64,000 bases of DNA, from contig NZ_CP061281.1 of NCBI RefSeq assembly GCF_014621695.1, forward strand, positions 2,604,001-2,668,000. Direction: 5' to 3'. Every line of letters begins with the position of its first letter. Position 1 is the stretch's first letter. Below, in pieces: positions 36,101 to 43,934 of this stretch. The position numbers were made by a program, and so were the translations under genes. Source of the stretch: Streptomyces xanthii (GTDB lineage Bacteria > Actinomycetota > Actinomycetes > Streptomycetales > Streptomycetaceae). The notes under the pieces are model-generated. The model was not told the origin of the DNA and searched no databases. It saw only the letters and a list, made by a program, of their open reading frames with translations.

Positions 36101-36666
36101 GCGCGCAGCCGCTCGGGGGTGACGAGGTGCTCGGCCAGCTCTCCGTCCAGGGCGAGCAGATCGCTGACGAGGTCGGCGAAGGAGCGGGTGAGGGCGGGGT
36201 ACGGGCCCGGCGCCTCGCGCAGCACGCGCGCGGCGAGCTGGAAGCGGGTCGCGTCGGCGAGCAGCCGTGTGGTCGGCTCCAGCCCGATGCGCAGGCCGTG
36301 GTCGGTCAGGAGGCGGCCGGCGAACGCGTGGTAGGTGGAGATCACGGGCTCGCCCGGAGGGTTGTCCGGGTCGATGACGTCCGGGTCGGTGACGCCCGCC
36401 TTGATCAGTGCCTTGCGGACGCGCTCGGCGAGCTCGCCCGCCGCCTTGTTCGTGAACGTGAGGCCGAGGACCTGCTCGGGCGCGACCTGCCCGGTGCCGA
36501 CCAGCCAGACCACGCGCGCGGCCATCACCGTCGTCTTGCCGGAACCGGCTCCGGCCACGATCACCTGCGGGGCCGGCGGCGCCGTGATGCAGGCCGTCTG
36601 CTCCGGGGTGAAAGGGATGCCGAGCAGCTCCTTGAGCTGCTCGGGATCGGTGAGGCGTGTGGTCAC
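33130..36666 (-). CDS. adnB: AdnB-like helicase-nuclease subunit
   Basis: A 1178-aa UvrD-type helicase with a C-terminal RecB-family nuclease. Walker A is GAGSGKT at residues 39-45, Walker B is LLDEYQD, and the nuclease active site is GRIDAV...EIVDWKTGH near residues 1090-1115. It should pair with AdnA (upstream) to resect double-strand DNA ends, the actinobacterial counterpart of RecBCD and AddAB. In mycobacteria AdnB is the lead motor. An acidic, Pro-rich linker (about residues 800-930) joins the two halves. I start at GTG 36666 because TAGCCT lies seven bases before it; this shortens the longest frame by eight codons. The gene is ~64 bp after adnA. Confidence 0.9.
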   Translation of the reverse strand: MTTRLTDPEQLKELLGIPFTPEQTACITAPPAPQVIVAGAGSGKTTVMAARVVWLVGTGQVAPEQVLGLTFTNKAAGELAERVRKALIKAGVTDPDVIDPDNPPGEPVISTYHAFAGRLLTDHGLRIGLEPTTRLLADATRFQLAARVLREAPGPYPALTRSFADLVSDLLALDGELAEHLVTPERLRAHDRELLRSLEDVKLTNGDLRKVPEAAAARLELAELVGHYRAAKRARDVLDFGDQIALSATLAGTRPEVGEILRDEFRVVLLDEYQDTSVAQRLLLAGLFGGGTGHAVTAVGDPCQAIYGWRGASVANLDDFPQHFAYADGSPATRFALSENRRSGGRLLDLANGLAEPLRAMHAGVEALRPAPDAEGAGAVHCALLRTHQEEIDWIADSVDRLVRADKEPGDIAVLCRTASDFAEIQGALVARDIPVEVVGLSGLLHLPEVADLVAVCEVLQDPGANASLVRLLTGPRWRIGPRDLALLGRRARLLVSHSRAGAEDDPDRRLAEAVEGVDPSEVISLADALDTFLETSAEADGDDDGLPFSADARVRFARLAAELRDLRRSLSDPLMDVLHRVLAVTGLEVELSASPHALAARRRETLSNFLDVAASFAADDGSATLLAFLGFLRTAAQYEKGLDNALPGGENTVKVLTAHKSKGLEWDVVVVPGLVNGTFPSGQGREKWTAQGRVLPHALRGDAATLPDIETWDAKGMKAFHADMKDHQHIEELRLGYVTFTRPRSLLLGSGHWWGPSQKRKRGPSDFLHALYDHCAAGYGEIEAWADEPADDEENPALQEAASEHAWPLPLDDASLARRRAAADTVLAHLERATASQGAHSAGEEEPPFEDPDWPPPPADDELDDALPPYEDEAFPFDDDADDTDDAIDWDSLTAERPALPHPTPHPDPATPTRVPARHAPVVPHPAAAPELELTPEEARTIASWDRDLDALAGELLRARAGVREVPVPHSLTASQLMRMAADPDAFAQELARPMPHPPQPAARRGTRFHAWIESRFEALRLPMIEPEELPGSDAEIADERDLETLKDAFERTPYAHRTPYRVELPFQLAVAGRVVRGRIDAVYKTGDGETATYEIVDWKTGHRQNGDPLQLAVYRLAWAEQQGVPLEAVDAAFLYVRSGETVRPRRLPGRAELERLLTQEPQAVEEPPDERTRVGD

Positions 36667-36729
36667 CTCATCGAGGCTAACGGGCCCCACTGACAGCCCC
36701 GGGCCGTCGGGGCACGGCCGAGGCGCACG

Positions 36730-39700
36730 TCACTCGACGACGTGGCGGCCTTCGGGGCGCGCGCTGCACGAGGCGCGGAACGAGCAGTGCGTGCAGTGCT
36801 GTCCGGTGGTGGGGGCGAAGCGCTCGTCGAGGACCTTGCCGGCGGCGGTGGCGAGGAGGTCGCCGACCCACTCCCCTTCCAGCGGCTCTTGCGCCTGCAC
36901 CTTGGGGCGCGTCTCGCCGCCGTCCTTCTTCGCCGCGCCCTGGCGCAGCTGCACCAGTTCGGCCCCTCCCGGCCGGGGGCGTACCCCGTCGAAGGCCTCG
37001 TCGACGGCGCCCTCGCGGACGGCCAGCTGGTACACGGCGAGCTGGGGGTGGCGGGCGACCTCGGCGGCGCTGGGCGCGGCCTTCCCCGTCTTGAAGTCGA
37101 CCACGTAGGCGCGCCCGTCGGCGTCCTCTTCCACGCGGTCCATGGAGCCGCGGATGCGTACTTCGTAGGAGCCCGCTTCGAGCGTCACGTCGAAGTCGTG
37201 CTCGCTGGCGACCGGGGTGCGGCCGCCGCGGTCGGTGACGTGCCACTGGAGGAAGCGCTCGAGCGCCACGCGCGCGTTCTGCTTCTCCTGCTCCGACTTC
37301 CAGGGCGCGTCGAACGCGAGGGCGTCCCAGACGGAGTCGAGGCGCTCCATGAGGACGGCGAGATCGGCCGGGGTGCGTCCGGAGGCGACCTCGTCGGCCA
37401 GGACGTGCACGACGTTGCCGAAGCCCTGGGCGGCCGTGGCGGGGGCGTCGGCCTTGACCTCGCGGCCCAGGAACCACTGCAGGGCGCACGTGTTGGCGAG
37501 CTGGTCCAGGGCGCTCCCGGACAGCACGACGGGCTTGTCGCGGTCGCGCAGCGGGACCTTGCTCTCGGTCGGCTCGTACAGGCCCCACCAGCGGTACGGG
37601 TGGGCCGAGGGCACGAGGGGGCGGCCGTCGTCGTCGCTGAGGGCGGCGAGGCGGGCGAGCCGGCGGGCGGCGGCCTCGCGCAGTCCGTCCGACACCCGCG
37701 GGTCGACGGTCGTGGCGCGCAGCTCGGCGACGAGCGCGACCACGGACAGCGGGCGGCGGGGGCGGCCCGTGACGTCCTTGGGCTCCACGCCGAGCTCGGT
37801 CAGGAACCGGGAGGGCTGGTCGCCGTCGTCCGCGGGCGCCTTCACCGCGGTGACGACGAGGCGCTCCTTCGCGCGCGTGGCGGCCACGTAGAAGAGGCGT
37901 CGCTCCTCGGCGAGGAGGGCGCCGGGGGTGAGCGGTTCGGCGAGCCCGTCGCGTCCGATGCGGTCGGCCTCCAGGAGGGAGCCCCGGCGGCGCAGGTCGG
38001 GCCAGAGGCCTTCCTGGACGCCGGCCACGACGACGAGGCGCCATTCGAGGCCCTTGGAGCGGTGCGCCGTCATCAGCCGCACGGCGTCGGGACGTACGGC
38101 GCGGCCCGCGAGGGTGTCGGCGGCGATGTCCTGGGCCTCGATCTCCTCCAGGAAGTTGCGGGCGCCGCGGCCGCCGGTGCGCTCCTCCGCGCGGGAGGCG
38201 ACGGCGAACAGGGCGCACACGGCGTCGAGGTCCCGGTCCGCGTTGCGGCCCGCCGCGCCGCCGCGCCGGGCGGCCCGTTCGAGGCGCTGCGGCCACGGCG
38301 TGCCGTTCCACAGCTCCCAGAGGGCCTCTTCGGCGGTGCCGCCGGCGGCGAGCCCGGCGCGGGCGCGCGCGAGGAGCTCGCCGAGGCGCTGCGCTCCGCG
38401 CGCGTAGGCCGGGTCGTGCAGGGCGAGCCGCTCCGGCTCGGCGAGCGCGCGGGCGAGCAGCTCGTCGGAGGGCGGCGGCACCGCATTGCCCGCGGACCGC
38501 TCGTCCTCGCGCAGGGCGCGGCCCAGGCGGCGCAGGTCGGCGGCGTCCATGCCGGCCAGCGGGGACGCGAGCAGCGTCAGCGCCGTCTCGGTGTCCAGCC
38601 AGGGCGGGGGCTCGTCACCGGCACCGTCTGCGGGGAGGCCGCCGGCCTGGTCTTCGTCCGCCCGGTCTCGGTCCGCGCGAGTACCATCCGTCGGGTCACC
38701 GTCCACAGGGGCGCCGCCCGTCGGGTCCTCGTCCGCGCGAGCGCCGTCGGTCAGGTCACCGTCCACAGGGGCGCCATCCGTGCCGGCGTCCTCTGTCAGC
38801 GCGCCGTCCACAGGGCCGCCGCCGTCCGCCTCCTCGTCCACCGGCCCCCGCGCGACCGCCTTGAGGGCCGTCAGGAGCGGCATGACGGCCGGTTCGTGGC
38901 GCAGCGGCAGGTCGTCGCCGTCGATGTCGAGGGGGACGCCGGCCGCAGTCAGGGCGCGCCGGATCGCCGGGATGCTGCGGGCGCCCGCGCGCACCAGAAC
39001 GGCCATGTCGCTCCAGGCGACGCCGTCCTCCAGGTGTGCGCGGCGCAGGATGTCGGCGATGTTGTCGAGCTCGGTGCCGGAGGTCGGGTACGTGTAGACC
39101 TCGGTCGTGCCGCCGTCGCGGACCGGCGTCAGTTCGCGGTGGGCGCGGACCTTGTCGGCGGGCAGCCGGGTCAGCGGCATCCGCTGGGTGAGGCGCCGCG
39201 TCGCCCCCAGGAGACGCGCGCCCGAACGCCGTGACGTGGTGAGCACTTCCACGCGCGCGGGCGTGCCGTCGGCTCGGGGGAAGGCGTGCGGGAAGTCGAG
39301 GATGCCGTTCACGTCGGCGCCGCGGAACGCGTAGATCGACTGGTCCGGGTCGCCGAACGCGACCAGGGTGCGTCCCTGCCCCGCGAGCGCGTGCAGCAGC
39401 CGCACCTGGGCGGGGTCGGTGTCCTGGTACTCGTCGACGAACACGGCGTCGTACTGGGCGGCCAGCTGCGCGGCGACGTCCTGGCGGCGGGCGAGGAGCA
39501 CGGCGCGGTGGACCAGTTCGGCGTAGTCGAGCACGCCCTGCATGTCGAGGACGTCCAGGTACTCGGCGAGGAAGGTGGCGGCCGCGCGCCAGTCAGGACG
39601 GCCGATGCGGTGTGCGAAGGCGTCCAGGGCGGCCGGTCCGAGGCCGAGCTCGCGGCTGCGGGCCAGGACCGCGCGGACCTCGTCGGCGAACCCGCGCGTG

Positions 39701-40233
39701 GTGAGGCAGGCGCGCAGTTCGTCGGGCCAGCGCACATGGGCGAGCCCGGCCCGCTCCAGGTCGATCTGGCCCGCGAGGAGCTCTCGTACGGTGACGTCCT
39801 GCTCGGGGCCGGACAGGAGACGCAGCGGCTCGGCGAAGAGGTCCGTGTCCTGGTGGGCGCGGATCAGCGCGTAACAGAAGGAGTGGAACGTCGTCGCCTG
39901 CGGTGCGCGGGCGGCGCCGATGCGCAGCGCCATGCGGTCGCGCAGCTCCACGGCGGCCTTCCGGCTGAACGTGAGGACGAGGATGCGTCCCGGCGCGGTG
40001 CCCTGCTCGATGCGGGCGGAGACGGCCTCCACGAGGGTCGTCGTCTTGCCCGTGCCCGGCCCGGCGAGGACGAGAAGCGGGCCGTGGGCATGGTCAACCA
40101 CCGCACGCTGGCGTGCGTCCAGACGAGGGGGGTCCACCGGGGCCCGCGGCGTGCGCACCAGCCGGTACGCGCCGGGCATCCCCTGTCGAACCTGGTGGTG
40201 CGACAGGTGCCGGGGGGACGAGGAGGAACTCAC
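36730..40233 (-). CDS. adnA: AdnA-like helicase-nuclease subunit with Fe-S cysteines
   Basis: A 1167-aa UvrD-type helicase plus RecB nuclease. Walker A is GPGTGKT at residues 58-64, Walker B is FVDEYQD, and the nuclease site is RGSMDRV then YVVDFKTGK near 1060-1085. One cysteine in NTCALQWFLG and three in CTHCSFRASC near the C-terminus match the Fe-S cluster of AddB-type nuclease domains. Gene order (AdnA then AdnB) agrees with mycobacteria. A 20-aa tandem repeat rich in Asp, Gly and Ala interrupts the helicase near residues 450-510 and is unlikely to fold. The GTG start at 40233 lacks a clear ribosome-binding site; an ATG at codon 19 is an alternative. Confidence 0.9.
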   Translation of the reverse strand: MSSSSSPRHLSHHQVRQGMPGAYRLVRTPRAPVDPPRLDARQRAVVDHAHGPLLVLAGPGTGKTTTLVEAVSARIEQGTAPGRILVLTFSRKAAVELRDRMALRIGAARAPQATTFHSFCYALIRAHQDTDLFAEPLRLLSGPEQDVTVRELLAGQIDLERAGLAHVRWPDELRACLTTRGFADEVRAVLARSRELGLGPAALDAFAHRIGRPDWRAAATFLAEYLDVLDMQGVLDYAELVHRAVLLARRQDVAAQLAAQYDAVFVDEYQDTDPAQVRLLHALAGQGRTLVAFGDPDQSIYAFRGADVNGILDFPHAFPRADGTPARVEVLTTSRRSGARLLGATRRLTQRMPLTRLPADKVRAHRELTPVRDGGTTEVYTYPTSGTELDNIADILRRAHLEDGVAWSDMAVLVRAGARSIPAIRRALTAAGVPLDIDGDDLPLRHEPAVMPLLTALKAVARGPVDEEADGGGPVDGALTEDAGTDGAPVDGDLTDGARADEDPTGGAPVDGDPTDGTRADRDRADEDQAGGLPADGAGDEPPPWLDTETALTLLASPLAGMDAADLRRLGRALREDERSAGNAVPPPSDELLARALAEPERLALHDPAYARGAQRLGELLARARAGLAAGGTAEEALWELWNGTPWPQRLERAARRGGAAGRNADRDLDAVCALFAVASRAEERTGGRGARNFLEEIEAQDIAADTLAGRAVRPDAVRLMTAHRSKGLEWRLVVVAGVQEGLWPDLRRRGSLLEADRIGRDGLAEPLTPGALLAEERRLFYVAATRAKERLVVTAVKAPADDGDQPSRFLTELGVEPKDVTGRPRRPLSVVALVAELRATTVDPRVSDGLREAAARRLARLAALSDDDGRPLVPSAHPYRWWGLYEPTESKVPLRDRDKPVVLSGSALDQLANTCALQWFLGREVKADAPATAAQGFGNVVHVLADEVASGRTPADLAVLMERLDSVWDALAFDAPWKSEQEKQNARVALERFLQWHVTDRGGRTPVASEHDFDVTLEAGSYEVRIRGSMDRVEEDADGRAYVVDFKTGKAAPSAAEVARHPQLAVYQLAVREGAVDEAFDGVRPRPGGAELVQLRQGAAKKDGGETRPKVQAQEPLEGEWVGDLLATAAGKVLDERFAPTTGQHCTHCSFRASCSARPEGRHVVE
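38671..38822. repeat. 60-bp tandem repeat inside adnA
   Basis: About two and a half copies of a 60-bp unit (block GTCCGCGCGAG, then GTCACC|GTCCACAGGGGCGCC) encode a 20-aa Asp/Gly/Ala-rich repeat. It keeps the frame open and looks like a recent in-frame expansion in a surface loop. Confidence 0.8.
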
Positions 40234-40568
40234 GTGGATCGCTGGTCCTGGTGGGTGTGCAGGTGGTCGAAGGGCCGTGCGCGCAGGGCGGCGGCCGGGG
40301 GGTGAAGGAGGTGACTGCCATCGACGGTGCCGTCGACGCTACGCCGTCGAGTGTGGCGGAAGCCGGACTTCCGGCGCGCCTCCCGTGTCGTTTCCGGAGC
40401 AGGTGTGCCGCGTCTCACGGGCGGACCCGTGCCGTCTCCCACGACCGGCCGCGCCGGCCGTGTGTCGCGTCTCACGAACGGGCGCCGACGCCGCGAAGTG
40501 CCCCGGACGCCCCTTTTCCCCCGTACGGGCCACCGCCGGCTCGCCCGCGCGCGGGTCGGCCGAAGCTG
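40234..40568. other. 335-bp gap upstream of adnA
   Basis: I find no gene. It should hold the adnA promoter region. A direct repeat (plus strand GTGTGCCGCGTCTCACGGGC near 40409 and GTGTGTCGCGTCTCACGAAC near 40460) with a related GTGCCGTCTCCCAC between them may be a regulatory site or a degenerate duplication. Confidence 0.5.
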
Positions 40569-40934
40569 TCACCTGTGAGCTTCCGCACGGGTCTCGCCGT
40601 CCCACCGCGCGCGCTTCATGTCGAGGCGCGGCAGGTGCCCTTCGGCGGCTCTGGAGGCCTCCCGCAGGGGTGTGCCCTCGTCCCTGTAGTGACCCAGCGC
40701 GCGCAGTTCGTGGCCCGGGAGCAGATGCCCGTCGGAGCGCACGACACGCCACCAGGGGACGGCACCCCCGTAGAGGGACATCACGCGCCCCACCTGGCGC
40801 GGCCCGCCCTCCTCCAGCCATTCGGCGACGTCCCCGTAGGTCATCACCCGCCCGGGCGGGATCAGCTCGGCGACCTCGAGGACGCGCTCGGCGTACTCGG
40901 GAAGCTCACCTGCCGCATCGCTCTCCTCGCTCAT
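40569..40934 (-). CDS. Alkyltransferase-like (ATL) DNA-binding protein
   Basis: A 121-aa member of the Ogt/MGMT DNA-binding fold without a transferase domain. The helix-turn-helix is RVMTYGDVAEWLEEGGPRQV, and the region where Ogt proteins have the reactive PCHR is PWWRVVRSDG, so the reactive cysteine is absent. ATL proteins bind O6-alkylguanine and flag it for nucleotide excision repair. The start at 40934 gives a typical N-terminus; an in-frame ATG three codons upstream is possible. It lies upstream of adnA on the same strand, joining the DNA-repair block, but a 335-bp gap separates them. Confidence 0.9.
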   Translation of the reverse strand: MSEESDAAGELPEYAERVLEVAELIPPGRVMTYGDVAEWLEEGGPRQVGRVMSLYGGAVPWWRVVRSDGHLLPGHELRALGHYRDEGTPLREASRAAEGHLPRLDMKRARWDGETRAEAHR

Positions 40935-41132
40935 CCGGCCCATCCTGCCGCACGGCACCGACAACATGGAGGGACGTACGAGGCCGCCTGGAGAGTCGTA
41001 CGAGAAGGCGCTTGCCGACGACTCCGTAGTTGTCGAAAGCACCCTGATACCCCCCGACGACGACGGGGCATGCCACCATCGTGCGGGCGGTGACTGGTGA
41101 TACGAGATCAAGAAGAGACGACGGAGCAGAGC

Positions 41133-43850
41133 GTGCACCCCGAGAAGGCGGAGGGCTCCTCTGTGACACCGGCGCGCCCTGAGGACCCGGCCGGGCAGGC
41201 CGCGGACGACAAGCACGAAGAGCCGCTCCACGATCCCGGAGCCGACCAGGTGGACGGCGACGAACCGCTGCTCCCCGCGCGCGTGCACCGCCCTTCGGAC
41301 CTCATGCGGCTCCTGGTGGGGCTGCTCGCGATCGTCGTCCTGCTCGGCATCGCGGCGTTCGCCCACGCCACGACGACGGGCTTCGCCCAGGACATCAACA
41401 AGGGCACGGGGCAGGCCCCCGACCTGCTGACCAAGTTCGCGGGGCTCGCGTCGAGCATCGCGATCCTGCTCGTGCCGGTCGCGTTCGCGATCGAGCGGCT
41501 CATCAAGCGGGACGGGCTGCGCATCGCGGACGGCGTGCTGGCCGCCGTGCTCGCCCACGGCGTCACGCTGGCCACCGACCTGTGGGTCGCCAAGGCGGCG
41601 CCCGAGTCCATCCAGGACGCGCTCACCAAGGTGTCGCCGGGCGACATCCATGCGCTCACGGACCCGGTGCACGGCTATCTGGCGCCCGTCATCGCCTATA
41701 TGACGGCCGTCGGCATGTCCCGGCGACCACGATGGCGTGTCGTCCTGTGGGTGGTGCTGCTGCTCGACGCCTTCGCGATGCTCGTCACCGGCTACACCAC
41801 ACCGTTCTCGATCATCCTGACGATCCTCATCGGCTGGACCGTCGCCTACGGAACGCTGTACGCGGTCGGCTCGCCCAATGTGCGCCCTACGGGGCAGACG
41901 CTGCTGGCCGGCCTGCGGCACGTCGGCTTCCACCCCGTGAGCGCGTCCCGCGAGGAGGCGCACGAGGGGGCCACGGAGAACGGCGATCGCGGACGGCGCT
42001 ATTTCGTCACCCTGGAGGACGGTCCGCCGCTGGACGTCACCGTGGTGGACCGGGAGCAGCAGGCCCAGGGTTTCTTCTACCGGGTGTGGCGCCGGCTGAC
42101 GCTGCGCGGCATCACCCAGCGCCGCAGCCTCCAGTCGCTGCGCCAGGCGCTGGAGCAGGAGGCGCTGCTCGCCTACGCGGCTATCTCGGCCGGGGCGAAC
42201 GCCCCGAAGCTGATCGCGACGTCCGAGCTGGGCCCCGACGCCGTGATGCTCGTCTACGAGCACATCGGCGGCCGATCCCTGGACGCGATGCCGGACGAGG
42301 AGATCACGGACGAGCTGCTGCGCGAGACCTGGCACCAGGTGCAGGCGCTGCAGTCCCGGCGGATCGCGCACCGCAGGCTCGCGGGCGACGCGATTCTGGT
42401 GGATCGTTCCGGCACGGTGATCCTCACCGACCTGCGCGGCGGCGAGATCGCGGCGAGCGATCTGGTGCTGCGCATGGACGTCGCGCAGATGGTCACGACG
42501 CTCGGACTGCGCGTGGGCGCCGAGCGGGCCGTCGCGTCCGCGGTCGGCATCCTCGGCCCCGACACGGTGGCGGACTGTCTGCCGCTGCTGCAGCCGATCG
42601 CGCTCACCCGCTCCACCAGGGCGACGCTGCGCCGCCTCGGGCGGGAACGGGCCCAGCGCGAGCGCGAGGCCGTCCTGGAGGCCGCCGACCGCGCCAGGGA
42701 GGCCCGGCAGGCCGCCGCGGCCGAGAACGGCGAGGCGCAGCAGTCCGTACGGGCCGAGAAAAAGAACGAGAAGAAGAACGAGAAGGCCGAGCGGCAGGCC
42801 CAGAAGCGGGCGATCGACGAGGCGCTCGACGAGGCCCGCGAGGAGGATCTGCTCACCCAGATCCGCCACCAGGTGCTGCGGATCCGCCCCCAGGCGCCCG
42901 TCGAACCGGCCCGCCTGGAGCGCATCAAGCCGCGCACCCTGATCAGCTTCATCGCCGGCGCGATCGGCGCGTACTTCCTGCTCTCCCAGCTCACCCACAT
43001 CGACTTCGCGTCGATCGTCGGCGAGGCGGAGTGGGGCTGGGTCGGGCTCGCCGTGGTGTTCTCCGCGCTCAGCTACGTGGCGGCCGCGATGAGCCTTCTG
43101 GGCTTCGTGCCGGAACGCGTCCCCTTCATGCGGACCGTCGCCGCCCAGGTGGCCGGCTCCTTCGTGAAGATCGTGGCCCCGGCCGCGGTCGGCGGCGTCG
43201 CGCTCAACACGCGCTTCCTGCAGCGCTCGGGGGTCCGCCCCGGACTCGCGGTCGCCAGTGTGGGCGCCTCCCAGCTGTTCGGTATGGGCAGCCACATCAT
43301 GCTGCTGCTGACCTTCGGCTATCTGACCGGTACGGAGAAGACGCCTTCCCTGTCGCCGTCCCGGACGGTCATCGCGGGTCTGCTGACGGTCGCCGTGCTC
43401 GTCCTTGTGGTGACGTCGATCCCGTTCCTGCGCAAGTTCGTCGTCACGCGCGTGCGCTCGCTCTTCGCCGGTGTGGTGCCGCGCATGCTCGACGTCCTGC
43501 AGCGGCCCCGCAAGCTGCTCACGGGCATCGGCGGAATGCTGCTGCTGACCGCCTGCTTCGTGATGTGCCTCGACGCGTCGATCCGCGCCTTCGGGGACGA
43601 GACGACGAGCCTGAGCCTGGCGAGCGTCGCGGTCGTGTTCCTCGCGGGCAACGCGCTCGGTTCGGCCGCCCCGACACCGGGAGGCGTGGGTGCCGTCGAG
43701 GCGACGCTGACCGTCGGTCTGATCGCGGTCGGTCTGCCCAAGGAGGTCGCGGCCCCCGCGGTGCTCCTGTACCGGCTCCTGACCCTTTGGCTGCCGGTGC
43801 TGCCCGGCTGGCTGTTCTTCAACCACCTCACCCGCAAGGGCGCCTTGTAG
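41133..43850 (+). CDS. Large membrane protein with LPG-synthase-type TM domain and degenerate kinase-like module
   Basis: A 905-aa protein with three parts. Residues ~60-270 carry about six membrane helices. Residues ~290-500 resemble a degenerate kinase: MLVYEHIGGRSLDAM, then RIAHRRLAGDAILVDRSG and ILTDLRGG replace the HRD and DFG motifs. Residues ~500-595 are a Lys/Glu/Ala-rich charged helical stretch (REAVLEAADRAREARQAAAA). Residues ~600-905 contain eight or so helices of the lysylphosphatidylglycerol synthase transmembrane (MprF/UPF0104) family. The GTG at 41133 has a GGAG site. It lacks the soluble LysX/MprF transferase domain, so it may move or sense lipids; function is unknown. It is divergent from the ATL gene. 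Confidence 0.85.
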   Translation: MHPEKAEGSSVTPARPEDPAGQAADDKHEEPLHDPGADQVDGDEPLLPARVHRPSDLMRLLVGLLAIVVLLGIAAFAHATTTGFAQDINKGTGQAPDLLTKFAGLASSIAILLVPVAFAIERLIKRDGLRIADGVLAAVLAHGVTLATDLWVAKAAPESIQDALTKVSPGDIHALTDPVHGYLAPVIAYMTAVGMSRRPRWRVVLWVVLLLDAFAMLVTGYTTPFSIILTILIGWTVAYGTLYAVGSPNVRPTGQTLLAGLRHVGFHPVSASREEAHEGATENGDRGRRYFVTLEDGPPLDVTVVDREQQAQGFFYRVWRRLTLRGITQRRSLQSLRQALEQEALLAYAAISAGANAPKLIATSELGPDAVMLVYEHIGGRSLDAMPDEEITDELLRETWHQVQALQSRRIAHRRLAGDAILVDRSGTVILTDLRGGEIAASDLVLRMDVAQMVTTLGLRVGAERAVASAVGILGPDTVADCLPLLQPIALTRSTRATLRRLGRERAQREREAVLEAADRAREARQAAAAENGEAQQSVRAEKKNEKKNEKAERQAQKRAIDEALDEAREEDLLTQIRHQVLRIRPQAPVEPARLERIKPRTLISFIAGAIGAYFLLSQLTHIDFASIVGEAEWGWVGLAVVFSALSYVAAAMSLLGFVPERVPFMRTVAAQVAGSFVKIVAPAAVGGVALNTRFLQRSGVRPGLAVASVGASQLFGMGSHIMLLLTFGYLTGTEKTPSLSPSRTVIAGLLTVAVLVLVVTSIPFLRKFVVTRVRSLFAGVVPRMLDVLQRPRKLLTGIGGMLLLTACFVMCLDASIRAFGDETTSLSLASVAVVFLAGNALGSAAPTPGGVGAVEATLTVGLIAVGLPKEVAAPAVLLYRLLTLWLPVLPGWLFFNHLTRKGAL

Positions 43851-43934
43851 GAGGAACGGGTCCCGGGCCGCGGTTCCTCACCCGCACAGACCGCAGCCCG
43901 AGCGCCCGGCACCCGGCCGCCGCAGGATGGACGC

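Noticed and set aside
40569..40934. O6-methylguanine-DNA methyltransferase
   Set aside because: The reactive cysteine motif PCHR is replaced by PWWR, so it is an alkyltransferase-like protein, not an active transferase.
40569..43826. 1085-codon minus-strand frame extending from the ATL gene
   Set aside because: Only the last 121 codons are a gene; the rest is antisense to the large membrane protein gene.
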